The position numbers and the translations under genes were made by a program. The notes beneath the pieces were generated by a model. That model did not search any database. It saw only the letters and a program-made list of their open reading frames with translations, and had not been told where the DNA came from. A DNA stretch of 64,000 bases from Bacillota bacterium (lineage in GTDB: Bacteria; Bacillota; Desulfotomaculia; Desulfotomaculales; VENG01), in the NCBI GenBank assembly GCA_009711705.1, contig VENG01000028.1, positions 62,001-126,000 on the forward strand. Reading direction: 5' to 3'. Shown here in pieces: positions 51,245 through 59,781 of the stretch (position 1 is the stretch's first letter; each line of letters opens with the position of its first letter).

Positions 51245-51694
51245 TTAACTGCCGATAATTAGATTAAACTGCTTGGCTCGCGAGGGCAACTGGGACATCT
51301 TCAAGCCCGACACGGGTTTCAAACCGGTAACGGAAAAATAAGCCTCCCAATCTTTATGGTAAACAAAGGGCTTATCCCCTCCCACCATAACATCCTCCCA
51401 CCGGGCACCGAAGAATGCTGCAAACTCACCGGACAGCGTTTCCATGTCTTCGGCATCTTCCGGCACTTCCATCCATATCTTTCCCAGGCTGCCCACGGCA
51501 ACCACTTTTCTATCGCACTCTCACCCCATTTCGTAAAAATAAACGGGTACTTCAGTGCCTTCGGTATACTCCACAGTGTTTTTCATTTTAGCCAGTACCT
51601 GTTCATCCAGGGTGGCAAATGCTACCATGGGGTTACCGGAGAATATGTCCAGAGCGGCAGATAACTGGTTTTTATTTATTGCTGCTAAAATCAC
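51245..51694 (-). CDS. Candidate selenoprotein with in-frame UGA (U-x-C motif)
   Basis: One frame of 150 codons runs from GTG 51694 (GGAGGGG upstream) to the stop at 51245, interrupted only by TGA at 51523-51521 (codon 58). The first part reads MILAAINKNQLSAALDIFSG ... VPVYFYEMG, then U, then ECDRK and VVAVGSLGKIWMEVPEDAED ... KPFVYHKDWEAYFSVTGLKP. The UGA follows a hydrophobic beta strand and is two residues before Cys, a redox U-x-C arrangement. A hairpin 18-34 nt after the UGA fits the bacterial SECIS (next entry). Both halves are protein-like and in the same frame, so a frameshift is not needed. I do not recognise the family; a nonsense mutation is the alternative. Confidence 0.72.
51487..51503 (-). 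promoter_or_regulatory. Putative bacterial SECIS hairpin
   Basis: Starting 18 nt after the UGA, GGTTGCC pairs with GGCAGCC in 7 pairs (one G-U) around the 3-nt loop GTG, whose first G is at position +25. Published rules for bacterial SECIS ask for a small apical loop with G among its first two bases, 16-37 nt after the UGA; this fits. It needs experimental proof. Confidence 0.65.
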
Positions 51695-51709
51695 AGGTTT
51701 CCCCTCCTA

Positions 51710-52745
51710 CTTTAAGTTGGAATGTTGAAGCTACGACATGCAAAAGACTTCTAAAGGTATTCCTTTAGGGTCTTCTTTCGACAGGTTTACAGGATAGGGA
51801 TTAAAAAAGAATTAAGACAAGATTTTTAGGCATTCCTTTGGGGTCTATTAATTTGACGGGATTGACGGGATTCTCGGGATAGAGATTAAAAACAAAGAGA
51901 AAGAAAAGGCAAACACATTAGACAGGATTACAGGATTGAAGGATAAGGGATTAAAAGATAGCGTCTAAAATAGCCAATTGGTTATAAGTTTAAGCTTAAA
52001 AGAGTTAACTAAGAGTTAATGTGAATTATTAAAAATATAACAAAACCGCCAAGACAAATTAATGCTTGTAAATATATATGCAAAGAAATAATGAAGGAAA
52101 ACAAGCAAAGCTAAAAATCCTGTTGATCCTGTTAATCCTGTCTAAACTCCCATGAACCATATACACAAACTAGAATGAAAATTTATTTCCGTAAATAAAA
52201 CATCTTGGGTCGTACTTTGGGGGCAACCAATTTTTGACAGAATTAACAGGATTAAAAGGATACGTAATGGAGTTTATCTGATTTGGAAACAAAAATAGTA
52301 GAGTGCAAATTTACATTTGGTTTCTCTTTACAAAAAGATTAATAAATTTCATTTCGATCAATCAATATAAGTCATTGTTTTTTCATTTTTTTCAATTAAT
52401 AATGCTCTTTTAAAACCATGAATTATCTACGCTCTCAAGTAATGATCCTACCCAAAAAAAATCCTGCAAATCCTGTCAATCCTGTCAAAAGTCAACCCAA
52501 AAGGAATACCCCAGATGTTTTCCCAAAAGGAATACCGAAAATGTTTTCATATCAAAATACCTAAAGAATGCATGCAAAAATCCCATATATCCCAGGCATT
52601 TTCGTAAAAAAAAATTGTTTACCCCAAAGCCTCACATGCAAAGCCTTTTACCCCGCTTATCTCGTTAAAACTCACATGAACCATATACATAAACTAGAAT
52701 GAAAATTTATTTTCGTAAAAAAACAGACCCTAAAGCCCATCTAAA
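51710..52745. repeat. 1-kb gene-free block of ACAGGATT-family elements
   Basis: It contains GACGGGATTGACGGGATTCT (about 51854) and GACAGGATTACAGGATTG (about 51921) followed by ATCCTGTTGATCCTGTTAAT (about 52117), which together form the inverted partner of 16681-16985; then a module TCCCATGAACCATATACAC (about 52149-52195), a diverged GACAGAATTAACAGGATT, ATCCTGTCAATCCTGTC (about 52472), and a last TCACATGAACCATATACAT module at about 52671-52722. No gene is supported. Confidence 0.8.
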
Positions 52746-52756
52746 AAATGACCTCC

Positions 52757-53737
52757 TTACCAGCTACTTTTAGACGCAGCAGCCTGCTCCTTGGCCAATT
52801 CGAGTGAAGCAGCACACCCGGGGTCTACCAGGTGGAAAAGCCGGGCCATAGCCACCAGGTCAAGCCTGTTGTGCTCTAAAATAGGCTCCACCAGTGTTGA
52901 GTCAGCGGTTTTTACAAACCGGTGGTAAGTCTCGGGTATTAAATATCCGGGAATATCCCCTTCCCGCTTAAAGTCCATAAGGTATTCTTCCAGCGTCATC
53001 AGCCGGCAGTCCGGCAGCTGATGCTTCAAATGCTTACGGGCATGAAATAATAAGTCCACATGAAAGTGATCATAACTGTAAAAAAGCCGGTGAGCCACGG
53101 ACCGACCGTTCATATAAGGAAGGTCAAAGCGCTTGCCATTATACGTAACCACTACCTTATATTTTTTTAGTACCCGGTCCACCGCTTCCAGAACGGCCTT
53201 TTCTTCCCGGTAATGACGGGCAAAATACTGCTCCGCCACCAGGGCGCCGGACCGGCAGTAGAGCAAACCCACCAAAAAAAGGGGCTGGCTGGCCCATAGC
53301 CCCGTGGACTCTATATCCAGGAAAATTACATCCTCCGGTTTAAAAAAGGATAATATTTCCCAGTCCTTGGCGCCCAGCGCCTTTAGTTCGTGGACTTTAC
53401 CGCCTCCGATCAAACCAAGCACCTGCCTGGCATAGTCCCCCCAGCGAGCATGGCTGGCCAGCTGCTCTATAGAGTGATACCCTTGCTGCTTTAACTTTTC
53501 CTCGTTAACAGGTCCCACTCCACGGACCAGCCGCAGGTTCCCCTGCACTCCCCCGTCTTTGTGTGCCGGGAAAGAAAAGGTGCCGGGATACCCATCCTCC
53601 AACAGAATACAGCTACCCATAGGTAAACACACCTGCCGCCCACCCGGAACAAATGCCGGTACTTCCACCCTGGGGCGGGTTTCAGGCTGCTGCTGTTTTT
53701 GCTGTTTTACCTTATTTAACCGGTCAAAAAGACTCAT
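52757..53737 (-). CDS. mrfB: MrfB-like DEDDh exonuclease (YprB family)
   Basis: 326 residues. After a disordered N-terminus there is a helix-hairpin-helix (VRGVGPVNEEKLKQQGYHSI, about 71-90) and then an RNase H-like exonuclease fold: FLDIESTGLW with Asp141 and Glu143, VVTYNGKRFDLPYMN with Asp205, HVDLLFHARKHLKHQL, and a final HNRLDLVAMARL. B. subtilis MrfB (YprB, 413 residues) works with the helicase MrfA to remove mitomycin C damage from DNA; the extra C-terminal region of that protein is absent here. It lies 470 bp after mrfA on the same strand with a repeat block between, so the pair may still share a transcript. Confidence 0.87.
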   Translation of the reverse strand: MSLFDRLNKVKQQKQQQPETRPRVEVPAFVPGGRQVCLPMGSCILLEDGYPGTFSFPAHKDGGVQGNLRLVRGVGPVNEEKLKQQGYHSIEQLASHARWGDYARQVLGLIGGGKVHELKALGAKDWEILSFFKPEDVIFLDIESTGLWASQPLFLVGLLYCRSGALVAEQYFARHYREEKAVLEAVDRVLKKYKVVVTYNGKRFDLPYMNGRSVAHRLFYSYDHFHVDLLFHARKHLKHQLPDCRLMTLEEYLMDFKREGDIPGYLIPETYHRFVKTADSTLVEPILEHNRLDLVAMARLFHLVDPGCAASLELAKEQAAASKSSW

Positions 53738-53769
53738 TTTATTTTCACCTTTGAAAGTTTTGGTTTAAA

Positions 53770-54195
53770 GAAAGTTTATTAGTTCAAAATCCCATGAACC
53801 TTAACTAGTAAAAAACTACAACACTAAAAAAGAAAGGGCAATTTTTGACGGGATTGACGGGATTCTCGGGATAGAGATTAAAAACAAAGAGAAAGAAAAG
53901 GCAAACACATCAGACAGGATTACAGGATACACAGGATAGAGATTAAAATATATAAAACTTTAAAACATTCCTTAAGGATCTTTTAAATTCACGGTCATCT
54001 ATTTAGTCAAAATTTTGCACTTTTAAAAAATCCTGCAAATCCTGTAATCCTGTCCAAATATTCTTTCTGTTTATTGCTCTAATTTAAGTCTCCCGAATAA
54101 AACCTCTTTGTTTGCTACAACTAAATTAAACATGTTTTCAAAATCCCATATATCCCGTTAATCCCGTCAAAAAACTAACCCCACAGCACGACATA
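53770..54195. repeat. Repeat block between mrfA and mrfB
   Basis: A CATGAACCTTAACTAG module trace (about 53790), GACGGGATTGACGGGATTCT (about 53847), AGACAGGATTACAGGATACA (about 53912), ATCCTGCAAATCCTGTAATC (about 54030) and ATCCCGTTAATCCCGTC (about 54151) make a complete two-flavour nested unit: CGGG, CAGG, then CCTG, CCCG. No gene is supported. Confidence 0.78.
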
Positions 54196-54207
54196 CAAAT
54201 CTTTTTC

Positions 54208-56553
54208 TTATCTAAAACTCTTCGCCACCCTTTTCAGGCGCTCCCTGGCAGCAGCATCCATTCCCTTACCCTTTTTATCCCCATTCCCCGGCACGTATTC
54301 CCGGCCCAGCAAGAGGTGCAGCAGCAGCACGGCCCCTTCTTTATCCAGGGGACGGTTAAAATTGGAGCACTTGGGTGATTGTATGCAGGCCGGACAACCA
54401 TCAACACACTCACAGGATTGTATAGCCTCCAGCGTAGCCTCAAATAAGTCTTCGGCTTCCTCATAAGCCCGCTCTCCAAATCCTACTCCGCCATGACACG
54501 TATCATGGATAAATATGGTGGGACCCTGCGTCTGAGCATGCTCAACCGTGGAAAGTCCACCCAAATCATTGCGGTCACACATGGCAAACAAGGGCAACAG
54601 CCCTATGGATGCATGTTCGGTGGCATGCAGGCCTCCCATTAACTGCAGGCCCAATTTTTTGGCCAGAGAACCAGCCGTTTGATCAAAAACAATCCACATC
54701 CCGGTGGTCTCCAGTACCTGCTCAGGCAGGTCCAACTTACCACCGCCAATTACCTGCCCACTATCTTCTTCTTTTTTCACGTAACCCGTCACCCTGCTTC
54801 TGACCCGCAGCTGCCCGGTGTAAAGCATGTGCCCATTCAATTGGCGCTCCCGGTCGGTGGTTAGAATCTCGGTGGATTTTTCCCGGCTGCACATGGTGAA
54901 ATAACCGGTATCCTGCTGCTCCAAAAAGGCAGTTTCCTTTTCCATGTCCAGATCTTTAACTACAAAGGTCTCCCCCTGGTGCATGTAAACTGCCCCGGGG
55001 TAAACCTGGGACTGAGCGGAATTACCGTCCAACACTTCCAGCAGCCGGTTGCCCCTGCCCGTATCCCGCAGGTTTACAGGGTCCGCGGGGCCCGATCTTA
55101 TGTTAACCCTTTCAGCGGGGTAGGTTTGGCCATTATAATAATAGCTGCCGGAGGAATGAATAATATCCCCGTCTTCTTCCAGGAGCATTAGAATATCCTG
55201 GAAAATATCATCCCAGAGTGCAAAATCTGCCGGTGTTACCGGCAGTTCATGCGCGGCGCACAGGGCCTGTCCCATTAAAAGGTACGGGTTAGCAGGGTCA
55301 ACCAGCGCCCTTTCACTGGGGCTGGAAAAGAGTGCCCCGGTATTACGAATAAAATGCTGGTCGAGTGGTGTTTCCACACCTATATAAATGGCCAGGGACT
55401 CTTTATCCTTTCGTCCCACCCTGCCTGCCTGCTGCCAGGTGGAAGCAATAGTGCCGGGGAAACCGGCGATAATACAAATTTCCAGGTCACCCACGTCTAT
55501 GCCTAGTTCCAGCGCATTGGTACTAACAACTCCCCTGAGTTTTCCGCTAAAAAGCCCCTCCTCAATGGCTCTTCGCTCCCGGGCCAGGTAGCCGCCCCTG
55601 TATGCCGTCACTGCCCTGCCGTTGCTGTCATCCATGTGCTGCCTGGCAAAACGGAGGATACGTTCTGCCGCCTGCCTGGCCCGGCTGAAAACTATAGATC
55701 GAAACCTGTTTTCCAGGCAGACTGACAACAGCCACGCCACTTCTTTAATATAGGGGGTGTGCGTGGGAGGCTTCCAGAGTACAAAGCGCATGGGCCCGCG
55801 GGGAGCACCGTTATCGTCCACCACCCTCACCGGCAGACCGGTAAGCCTGGCCGCGTGTTCCGCGGGATTGGCAATGGTGGCTGAACACAGGATAAACACC
55901 GGATTGGAGTCATAATAATTACACAGGCGCCGGAGGCGGCGCAGCACGTGGGCTACCTGAGTACCAAAAACACCCCGGTAATTATGCACCTCATCTATTA
56001 CTACAAATTTCAAATTAGAGAAAAAACAGTGCCACTTCAAATGATTGGGTAATATGCCCCGGTGCAGCATATCCGGATTGGTCATGATAATGTTAGCTTT
56101 ATCCCGCAAATCCCTTTTGTCACCGTCCGGAGTATCCCCATCATATACACCATACTTTAAAGGCGCCCCGAATTCGGCCAGTGCGCCAAGTTGATCTCGG
56201 CCTAAGGCCTTGGTGGGAAAGAGGTACAGCGCACTCCCACCCGGCTCGCTGATCAGGCGGTCCAGCACAGGTAAGTTATAACACATGCTCTTCCCGGATG
56301 CGGTAGGAGTGACCACCACAATGTTTTCATCCGACCGGACGGCTTCTATGGACTCAACCTGGTGCGTGTAAAGATTGTCTATACCCCGCATCGAAAGGGA
56401 CTGGGCCAAAGACCGGTGCACCGGGTAGGATAATTCACCGTACCGGGGTGTTTGTGCTGTAAGGTCTTCAATATGTACAATCTGCTCTTTATATGCAGTA
56501 TGGGCCTTTATTTTTTCCAGCAATATATCCATACCCGATTCTTGATAAGCCAT
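54208..56553 (-). CDS. mrfA: MrfA-like DEAD/DEAH helicase with DUF1998 (YprA family)
   Basis: 781 residues from ATG 56553, where GGAGAG lies upstream; an upstream frame to 56607 lacks an SD. Motif I TPTASGKS (82-89), motif II DEVH (in VIDEVHNYRG), motif III SATIANP, and motif VI WQQAGRVGRKDK define an SF2 helicase of the MrfA type. The C-terminal DUF1998 region has VGFGERAYEEAEDLFEATLE and the zinc-binding CECVDGCPACIQSPKC. MrfA acts with MrfB (52757-53737) in a uvrA-independent repair of mitomycin C adducts in B. subtilis (749 residues). It is a full-length paralogue of the split pair at 31518-34207. Confidence 0.9.
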   Translation of the reverse strand: MAYQESGMDILLEKIKAHTAYKEQIVHIEDLTAQTPRYGELSYPVHRSLAQSLSMRGIDNLYTHQVESIEAVRSDENIVVVTPTASGKSMCYNLPVLDRLISEPGGSALYLFPTKALGRDQLGALAEFGAPLKYGVYDGDTPDGDKRDLRDKANIIMTNPDMLHRGILPNHLKWHCFFSNLKFVVIDEVHNYRGVFGTQVAHVLRRLRRLCNYYDSNPVFILCSATIANPAEHAARLTGLPVRVVDDNGAPRGPMRFVLWKPPTHTPYIKEVAWLLSVCLENRFRSIVFSRARQAAERILRFARQHMDDSNGRAVTAYRGGYLARERRAIEEGLFSGKLRGVVSTNALELGIDVGDLEICIIAGFPGTIASTWQQAGRVGRKDKESLAIYIGVETPLDQHFIRNTGALFSSPSERALVDPANPYLLMGQALCAAHELPVTPADFALWDDIFQDILMLLEEDGDIIHSSGSYYYNGQTYPAERVNIRSGPADPVNLRDTGRGNRLLEVLDGNSAQSQVYPGAVYMHQGETFVVKDLDMEKETAFLEQQDTGYFTMCSREKSTEILTTDRERQLNGHMLYTGQLRVRSRVTGYVKKEEDSGQVIGGGKLDLPEQVLETTGMWIVFDQTAGSLAKKLGLQLMGGLHATEHASIGLLPLFAMCDRNDLGGLSTVEHAQTQGPTIFIHDTCHGGVGFGERAYEEAEDLFEATLEAIQSCECVDGCPACIQSPKCSNFNRPLDKEGAVLLLHLLLGREYVPGNGDKKGKGMDAAARERLKRVAKSFR

Positions 56554-56652
56554 ATAACCACTCTCTCCATGATTTGGGTTAAATACGTGGCGAAATTCAT
56601 GATACAATTGTTAGTAAGTGAATTTAATAAAAAACATGACAGAGGTTTTCTT

Positions 56653-56904
56653 ATGGATCATTTTACACCATTAATAGTACTTTTGCTAACTGGATATTTG
56701 ATTAATATTCCCCTTGGTTTTTGGCGTTCAAGAACCAGGAAGTTTTCGCCTGGCTGGTTTCTTGCTATTCACCTGTCGATACCGCTAATCTATTACTTGA
56801 GAGTTGACTGGAATATTGGTGCTCACTATATTCCACTGCTAGCAACCGGATTAGTAATGGGACAGGTGATGGGCGATAATTACCACAGATTGAGGCGCAG
56901 ATAA
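56653..56904 (+). CDS. Small three-helix membrane protein
   Basis: 83 residues from ATG 56653, preceded by GAGG. Three hydrophobic segments are visible: PLIVLLLTGYLINIPLGFW, PGWFLAIHLSIPLIYYL and HYIPLLATGLVMGQVMG, with a basic stretch RSRTRKFSP between the first two. No family is recognised. The gene is divergent from mrfA and convergent with the SASP gene, with which it shares a terminator stem at 56893-56920. A longer upstream reading to 56452 runs into mrfA and is rejected. Confidence 0.65.
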   Translation: MDHFTPLIVLLLTGYLINIPLGFWRSRTRKFSPGWFLAIHLSIPLIYYLRVDWNIGAHYIPLLATGLVMGQVMGDNYHRLRRR

Positions 56905-56920
56905 CTATGTATCTGCGCCT
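56893..56920. terminator. Shared terminator of two convergent genes
   Basis: AGGCGCAGATA (56893-56903) pairs with TATCTGCGCCT (56910-56920) around a 6-nt loop, placed exactly across the two stop codons. There is only a short T-run on either side. Confidence 0.75.
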
Positions 56921-57186
56921 TCGTCATTATTACCACTTTCCAATTGCTGGCGATAATTCCAGGCCAGGACGGCTTCGGCAAAGGATACCATTTTATGCGT
57001 CATATTGCCTCCCACTTTGCCGTTCATGCGGCTCGGCAATTCCCCTTTGTCTATCGTATCGTAATCAGGCATTCCCAGCTCCGCCGCCATTTCATTTTTG
57101 AACTTGTCCAGGGCTGGCTTAACATATGGCTCCAGGTCTTTGGGCACTAAACCGTTAGCGGCAGCCTTTACTAAATCCTTTCGCAT
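56905..57186 (-). CDS. Alpha/beta-type small acid-soluble spore protein
   Basis: 93 residues from ATG 57186, with GGGGGTG 6 nt upstream. The core YVKPALDKFKNEMAAELGMP, then PDYDTIDKGELPSRMNGKVG and GGNMTHKMVSFAEAVLA, follows the alpha/beta SASP pattern (FKNE-x2-ELG and S-R-x2-GxVGGxM). SASPs coat and protect DNA in dormant spores and are cleaved by the GPR protease at a site near KFKNEMA. The long N- and C-terminal tails are unusual. Expression is expected in the forespore under sigma G. A 13-nt inverted repeat lies just upstream at 57205-57238. This gene supports an endospore former. Confidence 0.86.
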   Translation of the reverse strand: MRKDLVKAAANGLVPKDLEPYVKPALDKFKNEMAAELGMPDYDTIDKGELPSRMNGKVGGNMTHKMVSFAEAVLAWNYRQQLESGNNDEGADT

Positions 57187-57204
57187 TTTGAACACCCCCA
57201 AAAT

Positions 57205-57238
57205 GGGAATATATTAATGCAAAACCATTAATATTCCC
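57205..57238. promoter_or_regulatory. Inverted repeat in the SASP gene leader
   Basis: GGGAATATATTAATG (57205-57219) faces CATTAATATTCCC (57226-57238), which match as a 13-nt repeat with a 2-nt insertion. It lies about 20-50 bp before the SASP start and could be an operator or an mRNA-stabilising stem. Confidence 0.5.
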
Positions 57239-57318
57239 GACAATGTCTTTATTATGCCCCGCTCACGCTGAAAAAAGATTATTAGGATTATGGTAAACAA
57301 GCAAAAATAAAGGCAATA

Positions 57319-57357
57319 AAAATACAAAACCCCTTTAAAACAGGGGTTTTGTATTTT
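57319..57357 (-). terminator. Terminator of the alr transcript
   Basis: AATACAAAACCCCT pairs with AGGGGTTTTGTATT around a short loop, with T-rich sequence on the minus-strand side. It lies about 60 bp beyond the alr stop. Confidence 0.85.
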
Positions 57358-57420
57358 CTTCTTTTAGATAAAATTTTAGCCAAATAAAATCTTTAACTTA
57401 TAAACATGTTCTTTACACCT

Positions 57421-58530
57421 TTAATCCGGTTGACCCTCCACGTAAACCCTATCAATGCGGGCGTTAGCCATCAAAGGATTCAAATACACATCGACTATAT
57501 CACCGGGCTTAAGCTGCACATTGCCGGTCTCCACTACCGTAAGCTGCATGCTTGTTTTACCGATTATTTTAAGGGGTTTACCGTCAAAAAAGACACTATA
57601 TGCCGGTTTAAGGAAATCCTTTAACAGGTGATAAAGCTGCCTGATAAAATCATTGATACGAAAGGAATCTATCTTTTTCTCCAGACCAAAACCATCTGTA
57701 TAACCTATAGGAAGAACAGCCGTATGGGTATTTTTACCGGTCTTGTAAGTGTTACTGTAACCCACATAGCTTCCCTCCTCAAGCTGCCTGGCTTGCAGAA
57801 CTCTGACCCTGGTGCGGTACACCTTTTTCAATGGCACGTCAGGATTAATGGTACTGTTACCCAGAAAGGCGGAACCGATATTTACCATATCCATATGCGT
57901 TGCGGGAAATTTTAGGGCAGCCATGGAATTGGCACTATATTTAACAGTAAACTCAAAACCTTTATTTTCTAACTGATTGACCAACGAAAGAAAACTATCC
58001 AGCTGCTCTTTGGTATAATCCATTTCCTTTTCAAAGGCATTGCTGTAATGAGTAAAAATGCCTTTTAAATTAAGACCATCAAGTTCTTTCAGCCTTTCTG
58101 CTGCCTGAAGCAATTCTTGCGGGGTAAATCCCATCCTTCCCATTCCGGTATCGACTTTTAGATGGACATCAATAGGCTTGTCCTTCTCCAGGGCAAGCCT
58201 ATTCAAAATCTCGGCAAAGTGCAGAGAATATACAGAAGGGGTGAGTTCATGCCGCCATAAACTATTCAGCTCATCTTTACCAATGCCGGGAGGTGCAAAA
58301 ACCAAAATAGGAGAGCGAACACCCCCGTCCCTCAATTCAATGCCTTCCTCTATATGCGTAACCGCAAAATGATTAATGCCTGATTGTTCAAGGAAATTAC
58401 CTATTTTTACAGCTCCCAGGCCGTAAGCATTTTGTTTGAGCACTGCCATGATGGGGACATCAAAATAACCCTGCAGGGCCTTAACATTATGCTGCAATTT
58501 ATTTAAATCAATCTCCACCCATTTATCCAC
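57421..58530 (-). CDS. alr: Alanine racemase
   Basis: 369 residues. The fold-type III PLP racemase has its lysine in PIMAVLKQNAYGLGA (Lys32), which differs from the common VVKANAYGHG in the last His but keeps the Schiff-base Lys. The second domain holds the catalytic tyrosine region SYVGYSNTYKTGKNT and VLPIGYTDGFGLE, then the metal-free C-terminal beta domain ending MANARIDRVYVEGQPD. It makes D-alanine for peptidoglycan. The small differences at the active site leave room for another amino acid. Its start lies inside the end of the FemAB gene (8-bp overlap), so both are one operon, with a terminator at 57319. Confidence 0.9.
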   Translation of the reverse strand: MDKWVEIDLNKLQHNVKALQGYFDVPIMAVLKQNAYGLGAVKIGNFLEQSGINHFAVTHIEEGIELRDGGVRSPILVFAPPGIGKDELNSLWRHELTPSVYSLHFAEILNRLALEKDKPIDVHLKVDTGMGRMGFTPQELLQAAERLKELDGLNLKGIFTHYSNAFEKEMDYTKEQLDSFLSLVNQLENKGFEFTVKYSANSMAALKFPATHMDMVNIGSAFLGNSTINPDVPLKKVYRTRVRVLQARQLEEGSYVGYSNTYKTGKNTHTAVLPIGYTDGFGLEKKIDSFRINDFIRQLYHLLKDFLKPAYSVFFDGKPLKIIGKTSMQLTVVETGNVQLKPGDIVDVYLNPLMANARIDRVYVEGQPD

Positions 58531-59599
58531 TGTTTTCCCTTCTCCCTAAGCCCTTCCTGGCCATAATCATCTTGGAGCGCAGCTTTTTAGCCAACGGCAC
58601 ACCTTTATCCCACAGCTTGTACATCAGCGGGTCAAAAATCAAATCAAATTCCCCGATAAACTCGGTGTAAGAACCCTGGAAGCCTTTTTTGAACCGGTAC
58701 AACCCGTATAAGGGGTTACTCGGGTCTAAGTCACCGGAAATACCCCGGAAATCATAAAGAGTACACCCAGACTCCTTGGCCCACTTGATCATCTCCCACT
58801 GCAGAGCGTAATTGGGCATTAAGCTGCGCTTGGTATTGCTGCTAGCCCCGTACAAGTACCAACATTTATCCCCGAACCTGGTACAGATTGTTCCGGCCAG
58901 CATCTCACCTTCATGCTCGGCCACAAAAAGCCTCATATAACCGGGGGGTACCAGGGCATCATACATCTTTTCAAAATAGGCCAGTTTTCTGACTACAAAG
59001 TTATCTCTTGTGCCTGTCTCTTCCATTATTTCCTGGAAGCGTTTTAAATCGTTTCTTTCCCCCACGCGGACATTAACGCCTTTGCGCCCGGCTAGCCGGA
59101 TATTGTAACGGGTTTTACTGTGAAAGCCGGCCATAATATCATCCAGATCGGGGGCAATATCCAGCCGTGATACAAAGCGAGGTTGGATCCCTTCAAAGTT
59201 AAGAGTTTGAGGCTTTTGCGTAAAACCGGTACCCCAGAGGTTGTCTATCACATCTTGTCGCGATATCTCAATATCTGGGTCTATCTTAAGCATCAAGCCC
59301 TTGTATTTCTTGGCTACTTGCTGCATCTCAGTGTTAAAAAATTTTAAAATATCTCGATCACTGTAATCTAAAACCGGGCCCCGGGGACAATACATAAATG
59401 TCTTGCCCACAACGGGAAGCTTGCGCAGTAAAATACTGCCTGCTCCTTTTATTTCACCCGCATCTTTAATAACGAACCAAATATTATCCCAATCTTGCTT
59501 CACCTTAGACCACTCTATTGTCTGTAAAAAGTGTCCCTTGGCATGGTTTTTTATATATTCCGTATATTCTTGTGGATTGCCGTTGAGTATGAAATCCAT
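58523..59599 (-). CDS. FemAB-like peptidoglycan aminoacyltransferase
   Basis: 358 residues from ATG 59599, which has GGGAGAG upstream; a frame extending to 59674 has no SD. It shows the FemABX GNAT-like double domain: HFLQTIEWSKVKQDWDNIWF at the start, GKTFMYCPRGPVLDYSD, then DDIMAGFHSKTRYNIRLAGR, ERNDLKRFQEIMEETGTRDN and LQWEMIKWAKESGCTLYDFR. Such enzymes add amino acids from aminoacyl-tRNA to the lipid II stem to make cross-bridges. The residue added is not predictable. It is the first gene of an operon with alr, which supplies D-alanine, so the pair serves cell-wall synthesis. Confidence 0.87.
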   Translation of the reverse strand: MDFILNGNPQEYTEYIKNHAKGHFLQTIEWSKVKQDWDNIWFVIKDAGEIKGAGSILLRKLPVVGKTFMYCPRGPVLDYSDRDILKFFNTEMQQVAKKYKGLMLKIDPDIEISRQDVIDNLWGTGFTQKPQTLNFEGIQPRFVSRLDIAPDLDDIMAGFHSKTRYNIRLAGRKGVNVRVGERNDLKRFQEIMEETGTRDNFVVRKLAYFEKMYDALVPPGYMRLFVAEHEGEMLAGTICTRFGDKCWYLYGASSNTKRSLMPNYALQWEMIKWAKESGCTLYDFRGISGDLDPSNPLYGLYRFKKGFQGSYTEFIGEFDLIFDPLMYKLWDKGVPLAKKLRSKMIMARKGLGRRENSG

Positions 59600-59781
59600 T
59601 TTTTCTCTCCCGTGAATAAAATAGTATAGTACTGTAGTTTCAGGCAATAAATAACCCAATTCTACAAAATACAATTAATTTGATAATAAACTAATTCCGT
59701 GAGACTGTCAAAACACCTAGTTTTTAATCTGATAAACAAGTTGGTGCAGGGACATACTTATATAGGAGAGGAGGTATTTCA

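Noticed and set aside
51319..51501. 60-residue frame MPWAAWERYGWKC on the minus strand
   Set aside because: It is the other phase of the UGA-containing gene and lacks family or SD support; the chosen frame continues on both sides of the UGA.
56452..56652. Longer N-terminus for the 83-residue membrane protein
   Set aside because: It would run antisense through the start of mrfA; the ATG at 56653 has a ribosome site and a clean hydrophobic start.
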